From positions 248,001 through 312,000 of the forward strand of contig JADZCT010000020.1 in the NCBI GenBank assembly GCA_020851455.1: DNA of 64,000 bases. The letters are read 5' to 3'. Positions 8,619 to 16,576 of this stretch are shown in pieces. The notes under the pieces were generated by a model. The model did not search any database. It worked only from the letters and a program-made list of their open reading frames with translations, and was not told where the DNA came from. The stretch is from Gemmatimonadaceae bacterium. Lineage in GTDB: Bacteria > Gemmatimonadota > Gemmatimonadetes > Gemmatimonadales > Gemmatimonadaceae. Every line of letters begins with the position of its first letter. The stretch's first letter is position 1. The translations under genes were made by a program, and so were the position numbers.

Positions 8619-10835
8619 TCACACGGGGAAGAGGATCTCCCGATATCGCGGCAGGGGCCAGCTTGCGTCGTCAACCTTCAGTTCAAGCGCATCGGAGGCA
8701 GCTCGCACGTCCGCCATTGCGCCAGCTCCTGTGGATGTCAGGAACCGGGCCTGCTTCGCGGGGCTGGCATGCAATGACTCGGCTTTGGCGATGGCGGCGT
8801 GCAGCTTGTAGGTGGCTTTCTGGAGGTCGGAGATGAGGGCTGCGATGGCGCTTGCGGCAGGAACCTGGGGGACCGGCTTCACGCCGCTTGCCGCAGCGGC
8901 TGCGGCTGCGTTGAGGAGAGTTGCGAGGTACCTGTGAGCCGCCGGAGCGACGATGGTATCGGCGATCTCGCCAAGGGTGTGAAGCTCGATGAGCATATCC
9001 TTGATGTACCGCTCGAGGCGAACATGATAGCGGGATTCGAGTTCCTCGGCAGAGAGCACGCCGAGCGAAGTGAAGAGTCTGCGCGATGCTGGGGTCGTGA
9101 GCTGGTCGAGCGCTTCCGGCGAGCGCTCGATGTTCGGCAGCCCGCGCCGTGCGGCTTCTGCAACCCAGGCGTCCGAGTAGTTGTTGCCTTCGAACCTGAT
9201 CGCCTTGGTTGCCCGGAACGCAGCGGCTACGACCTTGAGCACTGCATCGTCGCGGCTCTTCGTCCGGGCGAGTTCGGCCTTCAGCGCCTCCGTCAGCTCA
9301 CCCAGCGCCTCGGCAACGGTGGTGTTGAGCAACATTACTGGGAAGGCGATTGACTGGGACGAGCCAACGGCGCGGAACTCGAACTTCGCGCCGGTGAATG
9401 CGAGAGGGGACGTGCGATTGCGGTCGGTATTGTCCTTGGCGATCTGGGGGAGCTTGGCGACGCCAAGCCGGAGCATGGCGTCGGCCGAGGCCTTGCCCGC
9501 GCGGCCGGCGGCGATGTCTTCGATCAGCTTGGTGAGCATCTCGCCCAGGAATACCGATACGATTGCCGGTGGCGCCTCGGCAGCGCCAAGCCGGTGTTCG
9601 TTGCCAGCCGATGCGATACCAGCGCGTATGAGCCCGGCATGCTTGTGCACGGCCTTGAGCACTGCGGCGAGGAACAGCAGGAAGCGCAGGTTCTGGTGGG
9701 GGGTATCTCCAGGCTTGAGCAGGTTCACTCCATCGAGGTCGGTGTCGGCGATGACCGCCATTGACCAGTTGCAGTGCTTGCCGGAGCCGTTGACGCCCGC
9801 GAATGGCTTCTCGTGCAGCAGGGCCTGGAGCCCGTGCCGAAGCGCGACTTTCTTGAGGATCGACATGACGAGGTGGTTATGATCCACCGCGAGGTCAATC
9901 TCCTCGTACATCGGCGCCATCTCGAACTGAAGCGGGGCGACTTCATTGTGGCGCGTGACGATGGGCACGCCGAGCTTGTAGAGTTCGTGCTCCACTTCGG
10001 CGATGCACGCCTGAATCCGTTCCGGGATACCCCCGAAGTAGTGGTCTTCGAGCTGCTGTCCGCGCGGCGGTGGTGCTCCGACGAGCGTGCGGCCGCTCAT
10101 CACGAGGTCGGGGCGGAGCGCAAAGTGTCCGCGGTCTATGAGGAAGTACTCCTGTTCGGGGCCGAGGGTCGTGAAGACACGGAGCACTCCGGTGTCTCCG
10201 ATCAGGTCGAGGAGTTCGACCGCCCTCGAGGAAAGGATTTCGCAGGAGCGCAGGAGTGGCGTGAGCTCGTCGAGCGCCTCGCCGTGGTAGCCAATGAATG
10301 CGGAGGGAACGCAGAGCGTCTTGGTTCCGCCCGATTCCATAATGAACACAGGGGAAGCCGGGTTCCATGCCGTGTATCCCCGTGCTTCCCACGTTGCCCG
10401 GAGCCCGCCCGACGGGAACGATGATGCGTCCGGTTCGCTCTGGATAAGCTGGTCGCCCGAGAACTTCTCGATCGGGAGGCCGTTCTCGTCGAATGCGAGA
10501 AACGCGTCGTGCTTCTCTGCGGTGAGGCCGGTCTGCGGCTGGAACCAGTGGCAGAAGTGTGTGACCCCGCGCGACACGGCCCACTCCTTCATGACCTGCG
10601 CGACGGTCGGAGCGATTTCCACGTCGAGCATCCTGCCGAGGCGGATGGACGAGAGGAGCTTCGCGTAAACCTTGGCCGGGAGCTTGGCGCGCATCTGCCG
10701 CGCGCCGAAAGTGTTGATTCCGAAGTAGGCGGATGTAGGCGATGGAAGTTCTGCGGATGCGGGCCGCGGCGTGGCCAGGAAGCGCGAGGCAATTGCGCGG
10801 GTGGTGGCGGAACGGGGTGACGAGGTGTCGGACAT
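8619..10835 (-). CDS. glnN: Glutamine synthetase type III
   Basis: A second, structurally distinct glutamine synthetase. The length (738 residues) is typical of GSIII, against about 450 for GSI. Diagnostic stretches are FGINTFGARQMRAKLPA near the N terminus, THFCHWFQPQTGLTAEKHD, GPEQEYFLIDR, RHNEVAPLQFEMAPMYEE, AVDHNHLVMSILKKVA, LLHEKPFAGVNGSGKHCNWS and RNRTSPLAFTGAKFEFRAVG, the last two shared by nearly all GSIII. The C terminus is a helical domain (about residues 600-738). ATG at 10835. It converges on glnA, with only 36 bp between the stop codons. GSIII enzymes often respond to nitrogen limitation; whether that holds here must come from the AT-rich region upstream (10836-10940). Confidence 0.96.
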   Translation of the reverse strand: MSDTSSPRSATTRAIASRFLATPRPASAELPSPTSAYFGINTFGARQMRAKLPAKVYAKLLSSIRLGRMLDVEIAPTVAQVMKEWAVSRGVTHFCHWFQPQTGLTAEKHDAFLAFDENGLPIEKFSGDQLIQSEPDASSFPSGGLRATWEARGYTAWNPASPVFIMESGGTKTLCVPSAFIGYHGEALDELTPLLRSCEILSSRAVELLDLIGDTGVLRVFTTLGPEQEYFLIDRGHFALRPDLVMSGRTLVGAPPPRGQQLEDHYFGGIPERIQACIAEVEHELYKLGVPIVTRHNEVAPLQFEMAPMYEEIDLAVDHNHLVMSILKKVALRHGLQALLHEKPFAGVNGSGKHCNWSMAVIADTDLDGVNLLKPGDTPHQNLRFLLFLAAVLKAVHKHAGLIRAGIASAGNEHRLGAAEAPPAIVSVFLGEMLTKLIEDIAAGRAGKASADAMLRLGVAKLPQIAKDNTDRNRTSPLAFTGAKFEFRAVGSSQSIAFPVMLLNTTVAEALGELTEALKAELARTKSRDDAVLKVVAAAFRATKAIRFEGNNYSDAWVAEAARRGLPNIERSPEALDQLTTPASRRLFTSLGVLSAEELESRYHVRLERYIKDMLIELHTLGEIADTIVAPAAHRYLATLLNAAAAAAASGVKPVPQVPAASAIAALISDLQKATYKLHAAIAKAESLHASPAKQARFLTSTGAGAMADVRAASDALELKVDDASWPLPRYREILFPV

Positions 10836-11338
10836 CTATCTAGCACGGCTCCATGGTTGGGTATGACGGTAAGGGTGTCCGTCAATATGTGCTGAATTGA
10901 CAAAATCTAGATCACGTTTTGCAAAAAGGCAATAAGATGGCGGTCCATCGCTGGGTGTATCCTGCTGATAATGCGCGAATTGCATGACACCTGTGATTGT
11001 GGCCCGTCCACATAGGACGATGCACGGCGGGTAGGCATGGACCCCTGGTACCGCCAACTCCGCGTGTGCTGTGTCCATCGTACCGCGCGAGCGATCGTTG
11101 CACCGCGGAAACGCAGCGGCCGGGCGGCACGGCACCATCAATACGAAGTTGCCTGATCGGCGGCGGTGCGCGTCGGCGGAGATTACTGGTTGCACATGGC
11201 GGCGCACCGTCATCCTACGTTGTTCGGTCGAGCGATTGGAGCGCGTGAACGATCGCACGTCGTCGTCAGCACTCGGGCTGTGATTTCGTGGCGCGCCTTG
11301 AGTGCTTCCATCATGCGGGCTAGCTTCCGTGTCCTGAC
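10836..11338. other. Non-coding interval upstream of glnN and tRNA-Cys
   Basis: About 500 bp without a convincing gene; the open frames on either strand have no family-like sequence. The part next to glnN (about 10880-10940) is clearly AT-richer than its surroundings and contains short palindromes: ATCTAGAT at 10905-10912, TTTTGCAAAA at 10917-10926, and TTGC...GCAA at 10919-10932. These could be promoter or operator elements for glnN reading leftward, but I could not match a known regulator site or a clean -35/-10 pair. The remainder to the tRNA shows nothing recognisable. Confidence 0.5.
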
Positions 11339-11410
11339 GGCACCGTCGCCAAGTGGTAAGGCAGGAGACTGCAAATCTCCCATTCGTCGGTTCGATTCCG
11401 ACCGGTGCCT
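11339..11410 (+). tRNA. tRNA-Cys (anticodon GCA)
   Basis: The cloverleaf can be drawn by eye. The acceptor stem is GGCACCG (11339-11345) with CGGTGCC (11403-11409), and the discriminator T at 11410 is the base expected for tRNA-Cys. The D arm is GCC AAGTGGTAA GGC. The anticodon stem GGAGA/TCTCC encloses loop CTGCAAA, with GCA at 11371-11373. The T arm is GTCGG TTCGATT CCGAC. The CCA end is not encoded. An intrinsic terminator lies about 100 bp downstream. Confidence 0.97.
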
Positions 11411-11513
11411 CTTAGTGCGAAACTGCTGTACCTATTGCGTGATTCGCTGGTGTGGTTGTAGCGTAATGGCGTCGAGTCGGTACGCGTCCGGGCGCGCCGA
11501 GGCGACGAATGAC

Positions 11514-11555
11514 AAAAGAACCGGGCACTCAACAGAGTGGCCCGGTTCTTTTTTT
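11514..11555. terminator. Strong, probably bidirectional intrinsic terminator
   Basis: The inverted repeat AAAAGAACCGGGCACTC / GAGTGGCCCGGTTCTTTT has a short AACA loop and runs into seven T on the plus strand, with the matching A run on the other side. It sits between tRNA-Cys (plus) and the stop of the amidase (minus, ending at 11562), so it can serve both convergent units. Confidence 0.9.
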
Positions 11556-11561
11556 CGTGCG

Positions 11562-13244
11562 TCAAACGCCGATGAGCGGGTAGGAGCGTTGCGGTGCGCG
11601 GCGCTCTACGTGCTCTTCGGCGCATGCTGCGATTCGGAAGAGAAGGCGTTCACTCCAGGGGCGCCCGATTGCCTGCATGCCGACAGGAAGGCCACGGCCG
11701 TCGTAACCCGCCGGGAAGCTGATTGCAGGATGGCCGGTGAGGTTCGATGCGAACGCGAACCGCATGGCTTCGGTCGTCATGGCCAGGTCACTGCCTCCAT
11801 CAGGCATCATTTCGTCGCGAATGGCGGGTGCAACCTGGGCGGTCGTTGGCGTGACGACCGCATGGACCCGGCGGAAGACCTCGCGCCACGCTGCCATCGC
11901 CATCGTTCTTACGCGGGCGGCGGCGAGCAACTCGGCGCCCGAAAACGATCGGGCGAGCCGGATGGCGAGCCGCGTGTCGAGCGCGAGGAGGGTGCGACGA
12001 TCTGGGTAGCAAGCACCGATCGCGGACGCCATCTCGCTCGTGATGATCGCAACGTGTGCCACGCGTTGCAGGTCCAGATCGGGGATTTCAACCTCGACGG
12101 CCTCGGCTCCACGGGCCACGAGTGCGCTCAGCAGGTCGCTGCAGCGCGAGGCGATGTCGGGTGATGCGTGGCTAAACCAGGGCCGGTACACACCGAGGCG
12201 AACATTCCTGAGCGATGCCGGCGGAGCGGGGTCGAGCGAGACTTCCGGGTGTCCCTGCGTGGCGGGGTCGAGGGAATCGTCACCGGCGATGGCTGCATAG
12301 GCGGCGGCGCAGTCCGTGACGGTGGCGGCGATCGGCCCGATGTGCGCCATGCTCCAGACGAGTGGCGGAGCGCCGTGCTCGCTGACGCGGCCAAAGGTGG
12401 GTTTGAGTCCAACAACCCCGCAGAACGACGACGGGATGCGGATCGAACCGCCGCCGTCGGCGCCGAGCGCGACTGGCACGAGCCCAGAGGCGACCGCGGC
12501 GGCGGGGCCGCTCGACGAGCCGCCGGAGTGATGACGGTCATCGTACGGATTCCGCACGGTGCCATGGTGCGGATTGAGTCCGGTGACGTTGATGCCGAGC
12601 TCGTGCATGTTGGCTTTGCCGACGATCAAGGCGCCCGCGCAGCGGAGTCGTGCAACGACCGTTGCATCGCTCGTTGCCCGAGTCCGGCCCGGGAGGCGAG
12701 TGCCTTGCGTGGTCTCGTAGCCGGCAACGTCCATCTCGTCCTTTACGGCGACCGGCACACCATCCCACGCGCCGAGCGGTTCTCCGCGCTGCCATCGCTC
12801 GGCGCTTGCCTGCGCCTGGCTGCGCAGGTCGGTTTCGTTCACACTGATGAACGCGCGAAGCGGGCGCGGATCGTGGTCACTCGTGCGCCACTGCGCGAGG
12901 AAGCGTTCCGCGACATCCATCGGCGTGCAATCCCGGCGCCTGTACGCATTCGTGAAATCGCCGACGCTGGCGACGCGGAACCCCGGTTGCCCGGTTTGGC
13001 GGGCAACGTCGCTCCCGGCACGCTGATCGAGGGGTGGGATGCAAGGATCGTCCGGCGGGTGCAGGGGCAGCGGCGTCGGCTGATCGGCGGCGGGCAGGTG
13101 GCGCAACCGATTCACGCCACCGTCATGCCGAAGCTTCTCGACGAGCAGCGGTCCTACGACCGGTGATTCGGCCAGCGCGACGAGCACACGCAAGCTCCGT
13201 GTGCCGAGCCGGGGGAGCGTGAGCGAGCGAAGGTCGTAACTCAC
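11562..13244 (-). CDS. Amidase-signature hydrolase with N-terminal extension
   Basis: 560-residue amidase-signature enzyme, hydrolysing a carboxamide with a Ser-cisSer-Lys triad. Visible are Lys168 in VAVKDEMDV, the Ser243-245 cluster in [10 protein letters not shown], and the probable nucleophile Ser267 in [11 protein letters not shown], then [10 protein letters not shown]. The spacing fits the family. Conserved amidase sequence begins only at about residue 90 ([15 protein letters not shown]). The first 85 residues ([17 protein letters not shown]...) are an extra Arg/Leu/Pro-rich segment with no signal peptide that I can see. Start GTG 13244 is fixed by a GTGA overlap with the stop of the preceding gene. 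Coupling to a cyanophycinase-like lipoprotein suggests joint use of an amide or peptide substrate. The actual substrate is unknown. Confidence 0.9.
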   Translation of the reverse strand: MSYDLRSLTLPRLGTRSLRVLVALAESPVVGPLLVEKLRHDGGVNRLRHLPAADQPTPLPLHPPDDPCIPPLDQRAGSDVARQTGQPGFRVASVGDFTNAYRRRDCTPMDVAERFLAQWRTSDHDPRPLRAFISVNETDLRSQAQASAERWQRGEPLGAWDGVPVAVKDEMDVAGYETTQGTRLPGRTRATSDATVVARLRCAGALIVGKANMHELGINVTGLNPHHGTVRNPYDDRHHSGGSSSGPAAAVASGLVPVALGADGGGSIRIPSSFCGVVGLKPTFGRVSEHGAPPLVWSMAHIGPIAATVTDCAAAYAAIAGDDSLDPATQGHPEVSLDPAPPASLRNVRLGVYRPWFSHASPDIASRCSDLLSALVARGAEAVEVEIPDLDLQRVAHVAIITSEMASAIGACYPDRRTLLALDTRLAIRLARSFSGAELLAAARVRTMAMAAWREVFRRVHAVVTPTTAQVAPAIRDEMMPDGGSDLAMTTEAMRFAFASNLTGHPAISFPAGYDGRGLPVGMQAIGRPWSERLLFRIAACAEEHVERRAPQRSYPLIGV

Positions 13245-15871
13245 CGGAGCGGGCTGGCAAGCGCGCCGACGCGGCCGCGCGACCCGGCCACGAACCCAGC
13301 CTTGGGCGACACAAAACCCACTCCGTACGACGTGACCGTATCGGCGTGAATCCACGTGGCGCCGTAATCCTTCGTGTAGGCAACGCCGGCCTGGCCCGTG
13401 GCGACGAACAGCGGAGGATTGGTGCCAGGCACGTACACGAGCCCCGACGTGGTGCCATCGGGGCGGTTGACGCCGGCCGGCTCCCATGTGGCGCCGCCGT
13501 CTCGAGTGCGCACGGCGAAAGACGTGATGCCGCGCTCGTTGCGGTAATCGCCTCCGACCGCAAGGCCATTTCGCGAGTCGGAGAACGCGATGCCGAACAG
13601 GCCTGAGCTTGCGCCGCCAGGCATCTTCGTCGTTGCAACGGTCCACGTCTTGCCGCGGTCGGTTGTACGGAACACCCGCGCCTCGGCGCCACCGCCTGTG
13701 GCGATCCATCCGTTCGACGACCCCTGAATGGTGAGTTGCGTGTTACTGGCTGCGAATGCCGCTTCCTTTGGCAACGTGGGTGGGATCTGGCCTGCGGGGA
13801 CGCGCTGCCACGAGCGGCCGCCGTCGCGCGTAGTAAGGATCAGGAAGCGCCCGCCCACGGGATCCGAGAAGGTGAACCCGTTGCTTGCGTCCCAGAACGC
13901 GACGCCGTCGAGGAAGACACCGGGCGTGGAATCGTTCCATGTCTGAGTCCAGTGCCTTGCGCCGTCGTCGGTGCGGAAGATCCTGGCCTGGCCGCGCTCT
14001 GCCGGGCCGGCGCTTACCACCACGGCGCTCTTTTCGTCGAACGCCTTGATTCCCCGGAAGTCGAGATTGCTTGCGCCGGCGACGGAGTCTACCGACCATG
14101 TGGCGCCGCCGTCCGTGGTGCGGAAGACCTTGCCCCCGGTGCAGCCGGCCCATGCGACCTGCGCGTTGACTGCACTCAGGCTGCGGCATGTGGCCGGAGT
14201 TGCGAGTGACGACCGTATGAAGAGCGAGCGATCGCGGTGTTCGAACAGCAGTCGGTCGAGGATTCGTTCGGCGGCCTTGCGCGCATCGAACTCTGGCTGA
14301 TCGGTGAGAATGATGACGGATATTTCATGACCCGGGATGCGGACGAATGCGCCCTCGCGGCCAGCGGCTGCGACGTACGCTGCCTGGCGCGGAAGGCCGC
14401 GGTACGAGTCGAGAAGCCAGCCGAGTCCGTTGCCGCGGCCGCTACCTCCCCCAGGCGCGAACATGGAGTCGCGCCCCGCCGTCGTCAGTGCGTCGTATGC
14501 CCGAAGGCCAAGCTCCCATCGGTAGAGTTCATCAACGTTGGAGGCAACCTCACCATCGGCCGAGGCCGTCGTGCGCTGGCGTCCCACCATTGTCATGAGG
14601 CGGCGCTGGACCATGTCGGCGTAGGGGGCTCCCGACTGTTGCGCGACCAGCTCGGCCAGCGCCCTGGCTTCGTCCTTCGCGGGTCCCGGGTCGGTGAGGT
14701 AACTGCGAATCGTCGTGCCCGTGCGGAGGGGAGCGTCGAGGTTCATCTTGCCGTCGCGCGCAAGGTTGAGCGCTGCCGCGGCGAGGAATGTCCTCGAGAT
14801 GTCGCCGAGCGGGAATTGCGGTATCGCAGTGACTGGCATGTAGCGCTCCTGCGGTGGGATTCCGTAGCCGGTGGCGAGGAGCACGCGACCCTCCTGAGCC
14901 ACGTGTACCGTGGCCTTGCCGCCGCTGTGGGCGAAGGCGGCGAAGATCGAATCCACGAATGGCGTCCGGAGCGGCGATGCGTCCATTGCCCGTGCGATCA
15001 CGCGACGCGTCCCAAGGTCGTACTCGTCACCGGGGAAGAGCGTGAGGAATGGCTTGCCATGGTCGGTTGGGTCATTGCCGGCGTACACGAATGCCTTGTT
15101 TCGTCCGATGATCTGGGCGCGGTCGCCACGCACCAGCCAGGCCGTGCCTTCATCCTCAGAGATGAAGAGCATTCTCGGGTGGCGCTGTACGAGCGAGTCG
15201 GCGATGTCGGGCAGGCGCATCCGCGCCACGACGTGCTGATCAACACCCGTGTTCCGGAGGTAACCGAATCCGTGTGTGTAGCCCGGGTACTCCATGATCG
15301 CGTTGTTGTTCGACGGCGCGCCGCGCACCATGAACTCGCCGAGTATCGAAGCGCCAGCGGAGGAGCCGCCCACGGCGCCGCCACGGCGGAGCACGTTCCT
15401 GATTTCGGCTTCGGTTCTCGTGCCTGCGTACGAATCAACGAGCCTGTACTGGCGGCCGCCTTCGAACCAGATGCCACCGGCCCGGCTCAGGAGGTTCGCG
15501 AAACTGTCGGAGTTGGCGAGATCCTTGCGGTTCGGGTTGGAGTGGAGGACAACGATATTCTTTGCACCTGCGTTGCGCAGGCCATCGGTTCCCCGCCAGT
15601 CCTGCGAATATGCCGTGTCGCCGCCAGCCGTCGGCATGTCAACGATCAGCGCGTCTGGCCCGCCTGCAGCATCAATGAAGGCCTTGTACAGCTCCGGCCC
15701 TTGCTGGCCGCCGCCAACGACGAGTATGGTGCCGCTGGGCGGTCCGACGATCGGTGCGCCTGACGGCGGGCGTCCGCTCCTGGCCGTGGAGGCGCCGGCG
15801 CAGGCCGCGAGGGCAACGGCGACAAGGGGCAGGAGGCGGACGCGGCGGTGTGGCAGGCAATCAACGTGCAT
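13241..15871 (-). CDS. Lipoprotein: cyanophycinase-like (S51) + inactive beta-lactamase-like + BNR/Ycf48 propeller
   Basis: 876-residue exported protein with a rare domain string. Residues 1-24 are a lipoprotein signal (LLPLVAVALAAC, lipid Cys24). Residues about 45-300 resemble cyanophycinase/peptidase S51: GTILVVGGGQQG, GGIWFEGGRQYRLVDSY, and the nucleophile elbow AVGGSSAGASI with Ser171. Residues about 310-530 follow a class C beta-lactamase/serine-hydrolase frame (GKATVHVAQEGRVLLATGYG, FLAAAALNLARDGKMNLDAPL, SNVDELYRWELGL). The SxxK motif reads DISR, however, so both catalytic residues are missing. Residues about 545-876 form a propeller of six or more BNR/Ycf48-type repeats (VFRTTDGGATWSVD, IFRTDDGARHWTQT, LTTRDGGRSWQRV, VFRTTDRGKTWTVA, VRTRDGGATWEPA). 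ATG 15871 is preferred over an upstream TTG. Its stop overlaps the amidase start. Function unknown; the first domain may act on beta-Asp or peptide amide bonds. Confidence 0.85.
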   Translation of the reverse strand: MHVDCLPHRRVRLLPLVAVALAACAGASTARSGRPPSGAPIVGPPSGTILVVGGGQQGPELYKAFIDAAGGPDALIVDMPTAGGDTAYSQDWRGTDGLRNAGAKNIVVLHSNPNRKDLANSDSFANLLSRAGGIWFEGGRQYRLVDSYAGTRTEAEIRNVLRRGGAVGGSSAGASILGEFMVRGAPSNNNAIMEYPGYTHGFGYLRNTGVDQHVVARMRLPDIADSLVQRHPRMLFISEDEGTAWLVRGDRAQIIGRNKAFVYAGNDPTDHGKPFLTLFPGDEYDLGTRRVIARAMDASPLRTPFVDSIFAAFAHSGGKATVHVAQEGRVLLATGYGIPPQERYMPVTAIPQFPLGDISRTFLAAAALNLARDGKMNLDAPLRTGTTIRSYLTDPGPAKDEARALAELVAQQSGAPYADMVQRRLMTMVGRQRTTASADGEVASNVDELYRWELGLRAYDALTTAGRDSMFAPGGGSGRGNGLGWLLDSYRGLPRQAAYVAAAGREGAFVRIPGHEISVIILTDQPEFDARKAAERILDRLLFEHRDRSLFIRSSLATPATCRSLSAVNAQVAWAGCTGGKVFRTTDGGATWSVDSVAGASNLDFRGIKAFDEKSAVVVSAGPAERGQARIFRTDDGARHWTQTWNDSTPGVFLDGVAFWDASNGFTFSDPVGGRFLILTTRDGGRSWQRVPAGQIPPTLPKEAAFAASNTQLTIQGSSNGWIATGGGAEARVFRTTDRGKTWTVATTKMPGGASSGLFGIAFSDSRNGLAVGGDYRNERGITSFAVRTRDGGATWEPAGVNRPDGTTSGLVYVPGTNPPLFVATGQAGVAYTKDYGATWIHADTVTSYGVGFVSPKAGFVAGSRGRVGALASPLR

Positions 15872-15994
15872 ATGGCTGGTCGTCTTGAGGCCTCTCGGTG
15901 TGTGGCGAACCAAAGTGCGTGGTATATCCCAATTTGTCCGGGCAGATTGCTCAGCATGAACCTACTCTGAGGCGCGGGAGTGTAGATTGGGCGC

Positions 15995-16576
15995 ATGAGC
16001 ACCTGGCGGAGACTGCTTGCAGCGACGTGCATGGCTGCGGTTGGCTGTGGCGGCTCTAATGCGCCGCTTCACGGATACGTGTTCGACCCTCCCCGGGACG
16101 CGCCGGCACTGCAGATACTCGATGCGGACGGAACGCTGTACGACCTTGCATCGGAGCGCGGGAAGCGCACAGTGGTGCTGTTCTTCGGGTATACGCACTG
16201 TCCGGACGTATGCCCAACGACGCTGGCTGCGTGGGCTTCGGCCAGGCGTGAGCTTGGCGGCGCGGAGAAGGGCGTCCGCTGGCTTTTCGTGAGCGTGGAT
16301 CCCGAGCGCGACACTCCCCAGGTTGCACAGGGATATGCGAGGCAGTTCGACCCGACGTTCGTGGGGCTTTCACCGACCGTCGAGCAGCTCGAGGCATTGC
16401 AGAAGACTTGGGGTTTCAGGGTGATGCGGGAAGACGACCCGAAAGGAGCCGGATCGTATACGGTGATGCATCCGGCACGCACGTACGTCATTGACCGCGC
16501 AGGGCGTATCCGCGAACTGCTGTCGCAGAATACCGCGGCCAGTGACATCGCGATGGACGTACGCCAGATCCGCTGA
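15995..16576 (+). CDS. SCO1/SenC-family copper chaperone lipoprotein
   Basis: 193-residue thioredoxin-fold protein that delivers copper to, or reduces, the CuA site of cytochrome c oxidase. Lipoprotein signal with Cys18 (CMAAVGC). The copper site is complete: THCPDVCP gives Cys69 and Cys73, and His159 lies in YTVMHPART. LFVSVDPERDTPQVAQGYARQF is a strong SCO signature. ATG 15995. Its TGA overlaps the ATG of the next gene by one base (TGATG), so the two are probably translated together, although the glycosidase-like partner has no obvious link to copper. No oxidase genes are in the window. Confidence 0.95.
   Translation: MSTWRRLLAATCMAAVGCGGSNAPLHGYVFDPPRDAPALQILDADGTLYDLASERGKRTVVLFFGYTHCPDVCPTTLAAWASARRELGGAEKGVRWLFVSVDPERDTPQVAQGYARQFDPTFVGLSPTVEQLEALQKTWGFRVMREDDPKGAGSYTVMHPARTYVIDRAGRIRELLSQNTAASDIAMDVRQIR

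Noticed and set aside
10919-10932. Sigma-54 promoter for glnN
   Set aside because: The TTGC/GCAA elements are suggestive, but the GG-N10-GC spacing of a -24/-12 promoter is not met.
13245-13709. Upstream extension of the amidase frame
   Set aside because: It overlaps the propeller domain of the preceding gene in another frame; the GTGA overlap at 13241-13244 fixes the start.
14237-15763. 508-codon plus-strand open frame
   Set aside because: Antisense to the three-domain lipoprotein, whose repeats and catalytic motifs establish the real strand.
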